From Gluconobacter sp. Gdi (lineage in GTDB: Bacteria; Pseudomonadota; Alphaproteobacteria; Acetobacterales; Acetobacteraceae): a stretch of DNA of 64,000 nucleotides. The stretch covers positions 60,069 to 124,068 of the forward strand of contig NZ_BLJQ01000007.1 in NCBI RefSeq assembly GCF_014132155.1. The letters are read 5' to 3'. Numbering within the stretch: the stretch's first letter is position 1; each line of letters opens with the position of its first letter. Below are positions 17,722 through 27,110 of this stretch, piece after piece. Position numbers and translations under genes: made by a program. The notes under the pieces were generated by a model that did no database searches, was not told the DNA's origin, and saw only the letters and a list, made by a program, of their open reading frames with translations.

Positions 17722-19317
17722 CTATAGAAAAGCTCTAATGAACTCATCGAGCGTGTCCGCATCCTCTACAGGTTTGTCACGGCGAATACGTGAAACGCGC
17801 GGAAAACGAAGGGCTACGCCGCTTTTATGGCGCTTGGAATACTGAGCAGCATCAAAGGCAATTTCCAGAACAAGACCATGCGCCACTTCCCGGACTGGAC
17901 CAAAACGCTTGGTGGTGTGATCGCGGATCCACTTGTCCAGAAATTTCAGTTCTTCGTCCGTAAAGCCTGAGTAAGCTTTACCAATCGGAACAAGTTCACG
18001 TTCTCCGTCCACGGTGCGCCATAAGCCGAACGTGTAGTCGGAATAGAAGCTGCTGCGTTTGCCGTGCCCGCGTTGTGCATACATGACAACGGCATCGACG
18101 CTGAGTGGCTCACGTTTCCATTTCCACCACGGCCCCCGTGGTCGACCCGGAACATACGGACTGTCAGCCTTTTTCAGCATTAGCCCTTCAATGCCTTCGC
18201 TCCGTGCATTCTCGCGAAGCTTGGCTAGGTCTTCAAAGTTCTGGAACGCAATGAGATCAGACAAGACCATTCTGGGCGGATTCAAGCGTGCGAACCAGCT
18301 TTCCAATCGCTGTCGTCTGGTATCGAATGGTAGGGAGCGCAGGTCGTCTCCGTCTTCAAACAGGATATCGTACAGTCGGATACCGGCTGGCATGTCTCTA
18401 AGCATGGAAGCCGTAGGCGATTTTCGGTTCAATCGCTGTTGGAGATCCGCAAACGGGGCGACAACACCGTCCTGAACGACCAGAAGCTCACCATCCAGAA
18501 CGACCCTGCTGCCTAGATCCTGCATCGTGGCCAGCACGTCCGGAAAGGCCTTTCCAATATCTTCCGCCCTACGCGTGTAGACACGCTCCCCTTGAGGTGT
18601 GGAAACAAGCTGAACTCGGATACCGTCCCATTTCCATTCTGCTCGCCATTCCGCTGGATCGAATGCTGTCAGGTCAACGTTTTCCAAGGGCTGGGCCAGC
18701 ATAGGCGGCCGGAAAACCGGAGCATCCTTCGCATCGGGTTTCGGCCCTTTTCCCTCCACCCATGCGAAGAGGGGCCCATAAGGCGCTTCAAGGCCGTGCC
18801 ACACTTCCTCAATGTCATCCGCAGCCACAGACGCTATTTCTGCAAGGGCTGTTTTTGCCAGCCGGGCTGACGCGCCAACGCGCAACGAGCCAGTAATGAG
18901 CTTGAGGAGGGCGTAGCGGGAGGAGGCATCGCATACGTCCAGCCATCCCCTTACAACATCCGGGACATCTGCCTTTGGAAGGCGCTCGAGGGTATGAACG
19001 ACCTCCGCCAGACCCGGTGCAGTTGGCGTAACATGATCACTGGTTTCCGGCCGCCAGATCAGTGCGACTGTTTCCGCAAGGTCTCCAACGTAATCATAAG
19101 ACCACGCAAAGAGTTCCGGGTCGATCCGTTCCATGGCCAGAGCCCGAAGCATGGCAGGTTTAGCAGTAGCAAAGGACAGACTTCCTGCCATCGCAGCCAG
19201 CGCGTATCCCCGGTCAGGATCGGGCGCCATCGAAAAATACTCTTTGAGAAGTGCAAGCTTCATATTTCGTGAAGGGGTGAAGGCCAGGCGTTCCAGCAGG
19301 GTCGCAAATTCGATCAT
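17722..19317 (-). CDS. ATP-dependent DNA ligase (ligase-associated repair cassette)
   Basis: A 531-residue ATP-dependent ligase sealing DNA nicks, distinct from the NAD-dependent replicative LigA. The AMP-accepting lysine lies in EWKWDGIRV (about residue 229), followed by the ligase motifs LDGELLV, EGLMLKK and WWKWKRE, and an OB-fold C-terminal part. The N-terminal ~200 residues are the helical DNA-binding domain. It overlaps the exonuclease gene by 4 nt and is transcribed with it. Families of this type occur in a conserved four-gene 'ligase-associated DNA damage response' cluster with an exonuclease, a DEXH helicase and a phosphoesterase, all present here. Confidence 0.94.
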   Translation of the reverse strand: MIEFATLLERLAFTPSRNMKLALLKEYFSMAPDPDRGYALAAMAGSLSFATAKPAMLRALAMERIDPELFAWSYDYVGDLAETVALIWRPETSDHVTPTAPGLAEVVHTLERLPKADVPDVVRGWLDVCDASSRYALLKLITGSLRVGASARLAKTALAEIASVAADDIEEVWHGLEAPYGPLFAWVEGKGPKPDAKDAPVFRPPMLAQPLENVDLTAFDPAEWRAEWKWDGIRVQLVSTPQGERVYTRRAEDIGKAFPDVLATMQDLGSRVVLDGELLVVQDGVVAPFADLQQRLNRKSPTASMLRDMPAGIRLYDILFEDGDDLRSLPFDTRRQRLESWFARLNPPRMVLSDLIAFQNFEDLAKLRENARSEGIEGLMLKKADSPYVPGRPRGPWWKWKREPLSVDAVVMYAQRGHGKRSSFYSDYTFGLWRTVDGERELVPIGKAYSGFTDEELKFLDKWIRDHTTKRFGPVREVAHGLVLEIAFDAAQYSKRHKSGVALRFPRVSRIRRDKPVEDADTLDEFIRAFL

Positions 19318-20336
19318 GTCAAAGCGCCCTGTTCCGCCTGTTCATCCTCTTCCTCGTACCCCAAAAGCCGCAGCGCGCGGCCGCGGATCTGCATCTTGCC
19401 CAACGCATAAATCAGAGCATCCTCGCGCCCATGCGTGACCCAGATTTCCTTTGCCCCGGTTGCCTGACATGTCTCCAGAAGAGCATCCCAGTCGGCATGG
19501 TCGCTGATAATGACAGGGAGTTCGACCCCACGCGCTTTTGCTCGCTGGCGAACATGCATCCAGCCTGATGCCAGACAGACGACCGGGTCTGGAAGCCGAC
19601 GTGCCCAACGGTCTGCAATGGCCGATGGAGGCGCGAGGACAATGCCCCCGCGCATCTCACCTTTCTTTGCTGCCGTTGCAGAACGCAGTTCCCCCAAGGG
19701 GACACCAAAACCTTCGTACAGCTTACACATCGGTAGAAGAGCACCATGGAGCCAGAGAGGGTCATGGTAGCCACCCTCACGAAGCAGAGCGATCAGACGC
19801 TGGCATTTACCAAGGGCGTAACAGCCAACAACATGCGTGCGCTCTGGAAACAGGCGTACGTCATGCAGCAGTTTGGCAATCTCATGAGCGGGATCAGGTA
19901 AGCGAAAGACTGGCAGCCCAAACGTGGCTTCAGTTACGAAAAGATCACAGGGCACAACCTCAAAAGGAACGCATGTTGGATCAGGCGCGCGCTTGTAATC
20001 CCCACTGACGACGGCGCGCTGCCCACGGTACTCCATGACAACCTGTGCACTTCCCAGAACATGCCCGGCAGGCGCGAGCCAGACCTGCACGTCCCCAATG
20101 GAAATGACTTCTCCATAAGCAAGTGCCTGCTGGGCTTGACCGGCGCGGCCTTCACCCATTCTCAGGCGCATGATCGCCAGAGTTTCGGGCGTCCCGGTGA
20201 CAAGCTCGTGGCCGGGTCGGGCGTGATCAGAATGACCATGCGTAATGACGGCGTGGGCCACTGGTTGGAGAGGGTCAATATAGAACGCGCCGGGTGCACA
20301 GAAGAGCCCTTCCGGTTTCAACTCAAGCCAGTCCAC
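19314..20336 (-). CDS. Ligase-associated DNA exonuclease (metallo-beta-lactamase fold)
   Basis: The 340-residue protein belongs to the MBL/beta-CASP group related to SNM1 nucleases. It carries the metal-binding THGHSDHA motif near residue 33, a second histidine site in APAGHVLGSAQ, and Asp in SGDYKR. Start is GTG 20336 with GGAGAAGA upstream. It forms one transcription unit with the ligase downstream and is divergent from the helicase, with about 70 nt between the starts. Function as a DNA end-processing nuclease is inferred from the family and cassette. Confidence 0.9.
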   Translation of the reverse strand: MDWLELKPEGLFCAPGAFYIDPLQPVAHAVITHGHSDHARPGHELVTGTPETLAIMRLRMGEGRAGQAQQALAYGEVISIGDVQVWLAPAGHVLGSAQVVMEYRGQRAVVSGDYKRAPDPTCVPFEVVPCDLFVTEATFGLPVFRLPDPAHEIAKLLHDVRLFPERTHVVGCYALGKCQRLIALLREGGYHDPLWLHGALLPMCKLYEGFGVPLGELRSATAAKKGEMRGGIVLAPPSAIADRWARRLPDPVVCLASGWMHVRQRAKARGVELPVIISDHADWDALLETCQATGAKEIWVTHGREDALIYALGKMQIRGRALRLLGYEEEDEQAEQGALT

Positions 20337-20406
20337 CCAGTCTTCTCCGCCAGTCGTGCAAGAACAGGGAAAGAACCCGCGAAACGCGTGTGCGTTTCTT
20401 CAGCTA

Positions 20407-22824
20407 ATGAGCAAACATCTTCCCGAACCTTTTCAGACCTGGTTTTTCCAACAGGGCTGGTCTCCCCGATCTCATCAACTCGCTATGCTTCAGGCAGCGG
20501 AAGATGGAGTGTCTGCGCTTCTTATCGCGCCAACCGGCGGAGGAAAGACACTGTCGGGCTTTCTGCCCAGCCTCATCGAATTGGCAGACGGTTCATATTC
20601 AGGACTGCATACGCTCTATGTCAGTCCCCTGAAGGCTCTCTCGACCAATATCGCAGAAAGCCTCTCCCGACCTATTATGGACATGGATCTTCCGGTTCGT
20701 GTTGAGGTCCGCAGTGGAGATACGTCCGGAGCACGCCGGAAACGGCAACAGAAGAACCCGCCGCATGTTCTCCTGACAACACCGGAAAGCCTAGCGCTGT
20801 TGCTGTCATACCCAGATGCTGCCGCGTACTTTTCCACGCTCAGAGTTCTGATTATCGACGAAGTTCATGCGCTTGCTGGCACCAAGCGGGGAGACCAGCT
20901 TGCCCTCTGTGCCAGCCGCCTGCGAACGTTTTCGTCATCACTCCGGATCAATGGCTTATCCGCAACCGTAGCGCACCCTTCCGCCATGGCGGCCTGGGTT
21001 TCCCCGACGGGCAAAGCCTCTGGCGTCCGTCTTGTCAAAGCGGAAGACGGGGTGCGGCCGGACGTTCATGTGCTTTTGCCTGACGAGCGGGGGTATCTTC
21101 CGTGGGCCGGTCGTACAGGGTTGGGAAGCGCTACTGCAATCCTGAATGAAATTGCCCGTGCTCGCCTCACCATCGTGTTCGTCAACAGTAGGGCGCAGGC
21201 AGAACTACTGTTCCAGGCTCTGTGGAAAGACAACGGAGACAATCTGCCTATTGGGCTTCATCATGGCAGTCTGGATGCGGTGCGTCGGGCCAAGGTTGAA
21301 GAGGCCATGGCTCGAGGCGATCTGAGGGCAGTGGTGGCTACGTCGTCGCTGGATCTGGGGCTGGATTGGGGCGCAGTGGATCAGATCATTCAGGTGGGGG
21401 CACCAAAACAGATCTCCCGCCTGACACAGCGGATCGGCCGGGCTAATCACCGGATGGACGAACCATCGCGTGCGCTTCTTGCTCCAGCCAACCGATTTGA
21501 AGTGCTGGAATGTGAAGCTGCCAAAGACGCTGTTCTGCGGCATGAACTCGACGGTGATCCGCCGCGCGCCGGGGCACTGGACGTTCTGGCTCAGCATGTG
21601 CTGGTCACAGCGTGTGCTGGACCGTTCTTTCCCGATGCTCTGTATGAAGAAGTTCGCCAGACTGCGCCTTACAGCCAGATTGCACGCACGGATTTCGATG
21701 AGGTCGTTCGATTTGTCGAAGACGGTGGCTATGCTTTAAAGGCCTATGAACGCCATCAGCGTCTTTTCCGGGACTCATTGGGGCAACTCTGGGTTCGCAA
21801 TGAGCAGATCATCCGGCAGTTCCGGATGAATATTGGCACCATCGTCGATACTCCGATGCTTCGCGTCAAATCCCGACGCGGAAAAGCTTTTGGGGAGATT
21901 GACGAGTATTTCGCCTCAACGCTCGTTCCGGGCGATACATTCCTGCTGGGCGGAGAACTGCTGGAGTTTCTGGGGCTGCAAGATACGACCGTTCAGGCGG
22001 CGCGGGGTAGAGGCAAGGATCCGCGCGTACCGGTTTACGGGGGCAACCAGCTTTCCATTTCACCCGGTCTGGCCAGACACGTCCGTGAAATGCTGCATAC
22101 GCCATCCTTGTGGACCGTGCTTCCGAAGGCTGTGCAGGACTGGCTTACCCTTCAGACAAAGCGCTCACATATGCCTGGACCGGACAATTTTCTTGTTGAG
22201 ACTTTTCCACACAAAGGATGGCACTACATTGTGGCGTATCCCTTTGAAGGGCGGAATGCGCATCAAACTCTGGGGCTTCTCCTGACAAAAAAGCTGGAGG
22301 AGACTGGAAAGGGGCCTCTGGGCTTCGTGGCTAACGATTATATGGTTGCCTGCTGGTGCGTCCATCCCGCTGGCTCCATGGCGGACCTGTTCAGCCAAGA
22401 TCTGCTTGAAGGCAATCTGGCAGACTGGCTCGCGGAAAGTGCCATGCTCCGCCGCACTTTCCGGGACGTTGCCATTATTGCCGGATTGGTAGAGCGCAAT
22501 TATCCGGGGCGTGAGAAAAACCGGCGTCAGATGACGATCAGCAGTGACCTGCTTTACGATGTCCTTCGAAAATATGATCCCGATCACATCCTCCTACGTG
22601 CGACGCGGCTTCAGGCGGAGCAAGGTCTGACTGATCTGCGGCGTCTTTCCGGTATGCTGGATCGCATTCAAGGGCATATCGAGCATGTTAGTCTTTCCCA
22701 TGTTTCGCCGCTTGCGGTACCTGTTCTTCTTGAGCAGGGACGTGAAAAAATCCGGGGAGGAGAGGGCGAAGACTATCTTCTGGCCGAGGCTGACAAGCTT
22801 TATGCACTGGCAGAGAAAGCGTGA
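20407..22824 (+). CDS. Ligase-associated DEXH helicase (Lhr-like)
   Basis: A superfamily 2 helicase of about 805 residues. Walker A APTGGGKTLSGF, motif II IDEVHAL, motif III LSATVA and motif VI region RIGRANHRMD are intact; an Lhr-type C-terminal region of roughly 400 residues follows. ATG 20407 is preferred over GTG 20356 because the conserved N-terminal helix (WFFQQGWSPRSHQ) starts shortly after. It overlaps the phosphoesterase gene (GTGA) and lies opposite the ligase/exonuclease pair. It probably unwinds or translocates on DNA in the same repair pathway. Confidence 0.92.
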   Translation: MSKHLPEPFQTWFFQQGWSPRSHQLAMLQAAEDGVSALLIAPTGGGKTLSGFLPSLIELADGSYSGLHTLYVSPLKALSTNIAESLSRPIMDMDLPVRVEVRSGDTSGARRKRQQKNPPHVLLTTPESLALLLSYPDAAAYFSTLRVLIIDEVHALAGTKRGDQLALCASRLRTFSSSLRINGLSATVAHPSAMAAWVSPTGKASGVRLVKAEDGVRPDVHVLLPDERGYLPWAGRTGLGSATAILNEIARARLTIVFVNSRAQAELLFQALWKDNGDNLPIGLHHGSLDAVRRAKVEEAMARGDLRAVVATSSLDLGLDWGAVDQIIQVGAPKQISRLTQRIGRANHRMDEPSRALLAPANRFEVLECEAAKDAVLRHELDGDPPRAGALDVLAQHVLVTACAGPFFPDALYEEVRQTAPYSQIARTDFDEVVRFVEDGGYALKAYERHQRLFRDSLGQLWVRNEQIIRQFRMNIGTIVDTPMLRVKSRRGKAFGEIDEYFASTLVPGDTFLLGGELLEFLGLQDTTVQAARGRGKDPRVPVYGGNQLSISPGLARHVREMLHTPSLWTVLPKAVQDWLTLQTKRSHMPGPDNFLVETFPHKGWHYIVAYPFEGRNAHQTLGLLLTKKLEETGKGPLGFVANDYMVACWCVHPAGSMADLFSQDLLEGNLADWLAESAMLRRTFRDVAIIAGLVERNYPGREKNRRQMTISSDLLYDVLRKYDPDHILLRATRLQAEQGLTDLRRLSGMLDRIQGHIEHVSLSHVSPLAVPVLLEQGREKIRGGEGEDYLLAEADKLYALAEKA

Positions 22825-23486
22825 GTTTTCGTGAGGTAACGCTGGCAGGTGAGCGGATATGGCTCCTGCCCGGAGGGGCTGTTTTCCTGCCTAAAACGCA
22901 GATGCTCGTGGTGGCTGACTTGCATCTGGGTAAGGGGACGTCTGCTCGGGCACGTGGGGTACTGTTTCCGCCAGGAGATACGATGTCGACGCTTGAGAAC
23001 GTGCTCCAGCTTGTCGAGGCTCATTCCCCCCGGGTTCTGGTCGCGCTCGGAGACAGCTTTCATGACTGTCAGGCGGGAGAGCGCCTTCTTGATGCAGAAC
23101 GAACATTGCTGGATACCATAACCACAAAAGCAGCGACTTTGTGGATCACAGGTAATCACGATGCGCTCCCGATTTCGGGTATTGGGGGCAAGTGGGTTGA
23201 AGAATACCGGGTCGGCAATCTGATCCTCAGGCATATACCATCTGCGACAATTCCTTCTGGCAGTGCGGAACTGGCAGGCCATCTTCATCCGAAGATCAAA
23301 ATACGGATCAGGGGGCATGTTATGAGCCGCGCCTGCTTCCTCACGGGAGAAGAACGCCTTATTCTGCCAGCACTGGGATCATATACCGGCGGACTGGACA
23401 TCTCCCATCAAGCGTTCGCAGGACTGTTTCTCCACGGATATGCGGCTTATGTCTGGGAAGCTGATCAAATTAATCGGGTTGTCTAG
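22821..23486 (+). CDS. Ligase-associated metallophosphoesterase (PdeM-like)
   Basis: A calcineurin-like phosphoesterase of 221 residues with the metal ligands in ADLHLGK, GDSFHD, GNHD and AGHLHPK. The GTG start overlaps the helicase stop by 4 nt. This is the fourth member of the ligase-associated cassette; the family is assumed to act on DNA ends or cyclic/phosphoester products, but its substrate here is unknown. Confidence 0.9.
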   Translation: MSFREVTLAGERIWLLPGGAVFLPKTQMLVVADLHLGKGTSARARGVLFPPGDTMSTLENVLQLVEAHSPRVLVALGDSFHDCQAGERLLDAERTLLDTITTKAATLWITGNHDALPISGIGGKWVEEYRVGNLILRHIPSATIPSGSAELAGHLHPKIKIRIRGHVMSRACFLTGEERLILPALGSYTGGLDISHQAFAGLFLHGYAAYVWEADQINRVV

Positions 23487-23599
23487 TGGGCAGCTCTAAG
23501 CCCACGGTGGAGAGGCGCGCAATCGAGACCGTCGTAATTGGTAGAATTCTTGAGTGGTTCCCAAGAATTTATGCTGATCCACAAATATTTCAAATCTAA
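23486..23599 (+). pseudogene. Possible N-terminal remnant of an MFS transporter
   Basis: A 37-codon frame starts at a GTG overlapping the phosphoesterase stop. The segment RRAIETVVIGRILEWF resembles the first helix opening of metabolite:proton MFS symporters (pattern RRA-x6-G-x-x-LEW), then ends at a stop. No further transporter sequence follows, so it would be a decayed stub. The similarity is short and could be chance. Confidence 0.3.
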
Positions 23600-23724
23600 A
23601 AGCCCGGAAATTTCTTCGAGGAAACGGATGCTTTTCAATATTGAGAAATCCCGGCTGTTTGATGCTCTCTATCCCATCACGACGTGATAGAGGAGCACAG
23701 AAAGCCGCTTAAAAGAAAGGATCT

Positions 23725-24621
23725 TCAGAACTCTTCAGGTCGGGCAGCAAAGTCTATGAAATCGGTGAGATATTGAATGTCATCATCTGTTTCGCGACGC
23801 CCGAGAAAGATCTGCTTTGCAATCCCTTTCTCGCCAAGTCTTATCGCATGCAGACCGTAGCGTGAGGCATGTTCTTCTACCAGCCAGCGAGGTAGGGCTG
23901 TGACACCGCGCCCATGCGCCACCATAACCAGCATGATATCTGTCGTTTCGATTTGCTTCTGCTGACGCGGTGCGATGCCGGCTGGCTGCAGAAACTGTGT
24001 ATAAATATCCAAACGTTCAGAAGGTACGGGATAAGTAATGAGCGTTTCCCCGGCAAGTTGCTCAGGCGTGATGGATGTTTCGCCGCACAGTCTGTGACCA
24101 GTCCCTACAACAAGAACAAGTTCGTAATCGAACACCGGTGTGAAGTTAAGGCCCGGTTTGTAAAGTGGGTCGGGTGTGACGAGAATATCAATTTCGTTGC
24201 TTAGCAAGGCTCCGATGCCACCAAACTGAAATTTCTGCCGAACGTCGACATCTACTTTTGGCCATCGTTCGAGATAGGGTGAGACAATGTTAAGGAGCCA
24301 TTGGTAGCAGGGATGGCACTCCATCCCGATCCTCAAAATGCCACGTTCGCCATTGGCGAATTGTTCCAGCCTCTCTTCGGCGAGTGAAAACTGGGGTAGC
24401 AAACGATTTGCCAGAGCGAGTAGCCATTGCCCTGCCTGAGTCAGGACCAGAGAGCGTCCCTCGCGTCGCCATATCTTTACACCGAGTTGTATCTCGATCT
24501 TACGAACGGCATGACTGAGAGCAGGTTGGGTCAGGTTTAATCGGATACCCGCTGCTGTTAGCGACCCTTCCTGTGCGACTGCCTGAATGATCATCAGATG
24601 GTTGCGTTCCAGGATAGCCAT
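23725..24621 (-). CDS. LysR-family regulator, MetR-like
   Basis: A 298-residue LysR-type regulator with an N-terminal winged HTH (LTAAGIRLNLTQPALSHAVR) and a C-terminal effector domain. That domain has the MetR-type stretch ERLDIYTQFLQPAGIAPR near residue 205. MetR binds TGAA-N5-TTCA sites and uses homocysteine as co-inducer to control methionine synthesis genes. Here it lies downstream of and co-directional with a MesD/MesX methionine synthase pair, and a perfect TGAA-N5-TTCA site lies upstream of that pair. ATG 24621 is preferred over the TTG three codons earlier. Confidence 0.82.
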   Translation of the reverse strand: MAILERNHLMIIQAVAQEGSLTAAGIRLNLTQPALSHAVRKIEIQLGVKIWRREGRSLVLTQAGQWLLALANRLLPQFSLAEERLEQFANGERGILRIGMECHPCYQWLLNIVSPYLERWPKVDVDVRQKFQFGGIGALLSNEIDILVTPDPLYKPGLNFTPVFDYELVLVVGTGHRLCGETSITPEQLAGETLITYPVPSERLDIYTQFLQPAGIAPRQQKQIETTDIMLVMVAHGRGVTALPRWLVEEHASRYGLHAIRLGEKGIAKQIFLGRRETDDDIQYLTDFIDFAARPEEF

Positions 24622-24814
24622 ACTTCCCAATCCATGCGTGTCTTTTATGAAAGAACTAAATTATATCATTTTTATCTATCGTTAAAAACATTTCTCCAGA
24701 CAGTTGCCCGTCTCTCTTCAAGTCTTTTTGTTTTTGTATCTGCCTTCGGCAATTCAGGAGCGCTGGGGCTCTGGAACGCGGTGGTCAAATTGTTGGGCCG
24801 TTCTGGAGTTATGA

Positions 24815-24846
24815 CTGAGTGGAGACAGTAAAAAGTCTCCGCTCAG
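24815..24846 (-). terminator. 12-bp hairpin between mesD and metR
   Basis: CTGAGTGGAGAC pairs with GTCTCCGCTCAG (one G-T mismatch) around an 8-nt loop, just downstream of mesD on its strand. There is no long U-tract on the minus side, so it may be a weak terminator or processing hairpin. Confidence 0.5.
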
Positions 24847-24889
24847 CTATCCGTTATTTTTGACAATCAGGCGCTGAAGACTGCACTTG

Positions 24890-25918
24890 TTATGCCGAAA
24901 GTTCTTCCCGCAGAATGTTGGCCCCGGCGGCAAGAGCGTTCAGCTTTTCCCGTGCGACACGACGGGACAAAGGCACCATACCACAGTTGGTAGAAGGGTA
25001 AAGTTTATCTGCATCCACAAACTGGAGGGCTTTTCGGAGCGTATCAGCCACATCTTCTGGCGTCTCAACCGTGTTAGTGGCCACATCAATGGCTCCGACC
25101 ATTACTTTTTTACCACGAATAAGTTCAATGAGATCCATCGGAACACGGGAATTCTGGCATTCCAAAGAGATCAGATCGATACTGGAACTCTGCAGTTTTG
25201 GAAAAATTCCTTCATATTGTCTCCACTCTGCACCGAGACTGTTTTTCCAATCGATATTGGCTTTGATACCATACCCATAGCAAATATGGACTGCGGTTTC
25301 ACACGTGAGCCCCTCAACTGCTCTTTCTAGGACCGCAACCCCCCAGTCGTTAACTTCATCGAAGAAAACATTGAAGGCTGGCTCATCGAACTGGATAATA
25401 TCAACGCCAGAAGCTTCCAGTTCCTTCGCCTCCTGATTGAGGATCTTGGCGAATTCCCAAGCCAACTTTTCACGGCTTTTGTAGTGGCTATCATGGAGTG
25501 TATCGACCATGGTCATGGGGCCTGGGAGTGTCCACTTGATTGGCTTTTTTGTCAGCGTTCTTAAAAATTTTGCATCTTCGACAAAGACAGGTTTCTCACG
25601 TGTTACATTGCCAATAACGGACGGCACGCTCGCATCATACCGGTTACGGATCTTGACGGTCTGGCGGTTTTTAAAGTCAACGCCGCTCAGGTGTTCAATG
25701 AATGTCGTGACGAAGTGCTGCCGCGTTTGTTCACCGTCGCTCACGATATCAATTCCGGCACGATCCTGATCGTCGAGTGTCAGACGTAAAGCATCCTGTT
25801 TGCCCTCAATCAATTCCTCGCCCTGCAGTTTCCATGGGGACCAGAGGGTTTCAGTTTTTGCAAGCCACGACGGTTTAGGCAGGCTGCCAACTGTTGAAGT
25901 CGGAAGTAATTTTGTCAT
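24890..25918 (-). CDS. mesD: MesD-type methionine synthase (MetE C-terminal-domain family)
   Basis: A 342-residue protein equivalent to only the catalytic half of cobalamin-independent methionine synthase MetE. The zinc and homocysteine site is intact: H-x-C in AVHICYGYG, Glu in SLECQNS and Cys in STNCGMVPLS. Short MetE-like proteins without the N-terminal folate-binding half form the folate-independent 'Mes' families. MesD is the one encoded next to MesX (DUF1852) and reported to need oxygen, and that partner lies immediately upstream here. ATG 25918 is chosen over the TTG two codons earlier. The methyl donor is not known from sequence. Confidence 0.86.
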   Translation of the reverse strand: MTKLLPTSTVGSLPKPSWLAKTETLWSPWKLQGEELIEGKQDALRLTLDDQDRAGIDIVSDGEQTRQHFVTTFIEHLSGVDFKNRQTVKIRNRYDASVPSVIGNVTREKPVFVEDAKFLRTLTKKPIKWTLPGPMTMVDTLHDSHYKSREKLAWEFAKILNQEAKELEASGVDIIQFDEPAFNVFFDEVNDWGVAVLERAVEGLTCETAVHICYGYGIKANIDWKNSLGAEWRQYEGIFPKLQSSSIDLISLECQNSRVPMDLIELIRGKKVMVGAIDVATNTVETPEDVADTLRKALQFVDADKLYPSTNCGMVPLSRRVAREKLNALAAGANILREELSA

Positions 25919-25945
25919 GGTCAAAGGCCTTGTACGGTTTAGGGT

Positions 25946-26929
25946 TCAAACTGAAAAATGAGCAGACCACTGCTCAAGAGCCGTCCGGTGGGGAATGATA
26001 AAATTTTCCTCGGTGAACTTTCCCTGTTCAATCGCCAGCTTGTTCCGTTCTTCTCGGTCATAGAAAATCTGAGTTGTCGAATAGTCCTGATGGGTCAGGC
26101 TGGGCTGGTAGCATCCGGCTGCCGGGGAGTTCGCATTATAGATTTCTGGTCGATAGACTTTCTGAAAACATTCCATCGTACTAATTGTGCTAATGAGTTC
26201 CAAATTGGAATAGTCTGTCAGAAGATCTCCGAAAAAATAAAATGCTAGAGGTGCTGAACTATGGGGAGGCATGAAATATCTAACTTTCATACCCATTTTT
26301 TCAAAGTATTGATCAGTAAGAGAATACTCTCTCTGTTCATACTCAAAGCCAAGGACAGGGTGATAATTCTCAGTCCTATGGTACGTTCTGTTACTTGAAA
26401 TGCTCAGGCAAATGACCGGCATTTTTCCGAAGTTATTCTTGTATTCGTCAGAGCCGAGAAAAGATCTGAACATCTTACCATGAAGATCACCAAAGCGCTC
26501 GGGAATGCCAAATTCTGAACGGTTCTGATTATAATTTCGAAGGAGGATGCTGAAATCATAGTCGCGGACATAGGAGGAAAAATTATTCCCGACGATGCCC
26601 GTAATACGTTCGTTGTTGATAATATCAATAATAGAAGTGTTCAGGATTTCGATTAAGGGAAATAACTGATGTTCACCATTACAACTCATAGTCGTTTCGA
26701 CAGAGATGATATCAATTTCGACGGAGTAGCGATCTGCCTTTGAGTTGTCCCAATGGGCTAACGCATTAAAACGGTTATCAATCATTTGCAGGACATTCTG
26801 CAAGTTCTGTTGACGATGGTTTCCTCTGGCGAGGTTGGCAAAATTGGTGGTTAGACGCGTATCGTTTGAGGGACAATAGTCCTCGTCAAACCGCGTTTTT
26901 TTCAGATTAAAAGTAAATTCTATGGACAT
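25946..26929 (-). CDS. mesX: MesX (DUF1852), partner of MesD methionine synthase
   Basis: A 327-residue protein recognised as DUF1852 by its overall pattern, including the N-terminal FTFNLKKTRFDEDY, the histidine-containing HRTENYHPVLGFE, and C-terminal HQDYSTTQIFYDREERNK. Published work on folate-independent methionine synthases linked this family to MesD and to oxygen-dependent methionine formation; the chemistry is probably an oxygenase-like reaction. It is the first gene of the mesX-mesD unit, 27 nt before mesD. It is noticeably AT-richer than the neighbouring genes, a hint of transfer. Confidence 0.86.
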   Translation of the reverse strand: MSIEFTFNLKKTRFDEDYCPSNDTRLTTNFANLARGNHRQQNLQNVLQMIDNRFNALAHWDNSKADRYSVEIDIISVETTMSCNGEHQLFPLIEILNTSIIDIINNERITGIVGNNFSSYVRDYDFSILLRNYNQNRSEFGIPERFGDLHGKMFRSFLGSDEYKNNFGKMPVICLSISSNRTYHRTENYHPVLGFEYEQREYSLTDQYFEKMGMKVRYFMPPHSSAPLAFYFFGDLLTDYSNLELISTISTMECFQKVYRPEIYNANSPAAGCYQPSLTHQDYSTTQIFYDREERNKLAIEQGKFTEENFIIPHRTALEQWSAHFSV

Positions 26930-26950
26930 ATGCGGTTCGACCTTGCGAGT

Positions 26951-26963
26951 TGAAAATTCCTCA
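26951..26963 (-). promoter_or_regulatory. Imperfect MetR-box-like site near the mesX start
   Basis: TGAAAATTCCTCA matches TGAA-N5-TTCA at seven of eight fixed positions and lies about 22 bp upstream of the mesX ATG. Confidence 0.35.
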
Positions 26964-27097
26964 TATTTTCACTTGAGGATTTATTCGGATTTACATTGCC
27001 CGGGCAGAAAGCTTCACGCCGTGCATTGTGAGTGGTGCTGGTGAACGGTATGCCCAAGATGTTGAGTGAACAAAAATGATTTTATTTCATTGATTCA

Positions 27098-27110
27098 TGA
27101 AAATCGTTCA
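27098..27110. promoter_or_regulatory. Perfect MetR-type operator TGAA-N5-TTCA
   Basis: TGAAAATCGTTCA fits the MetR consensus dyad exactly. It lies about 170 bp upstream of mesX in the region expected to hold its promoter. Control by the adjacent MetR-like protein is inferred. Confidence 0.55.
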
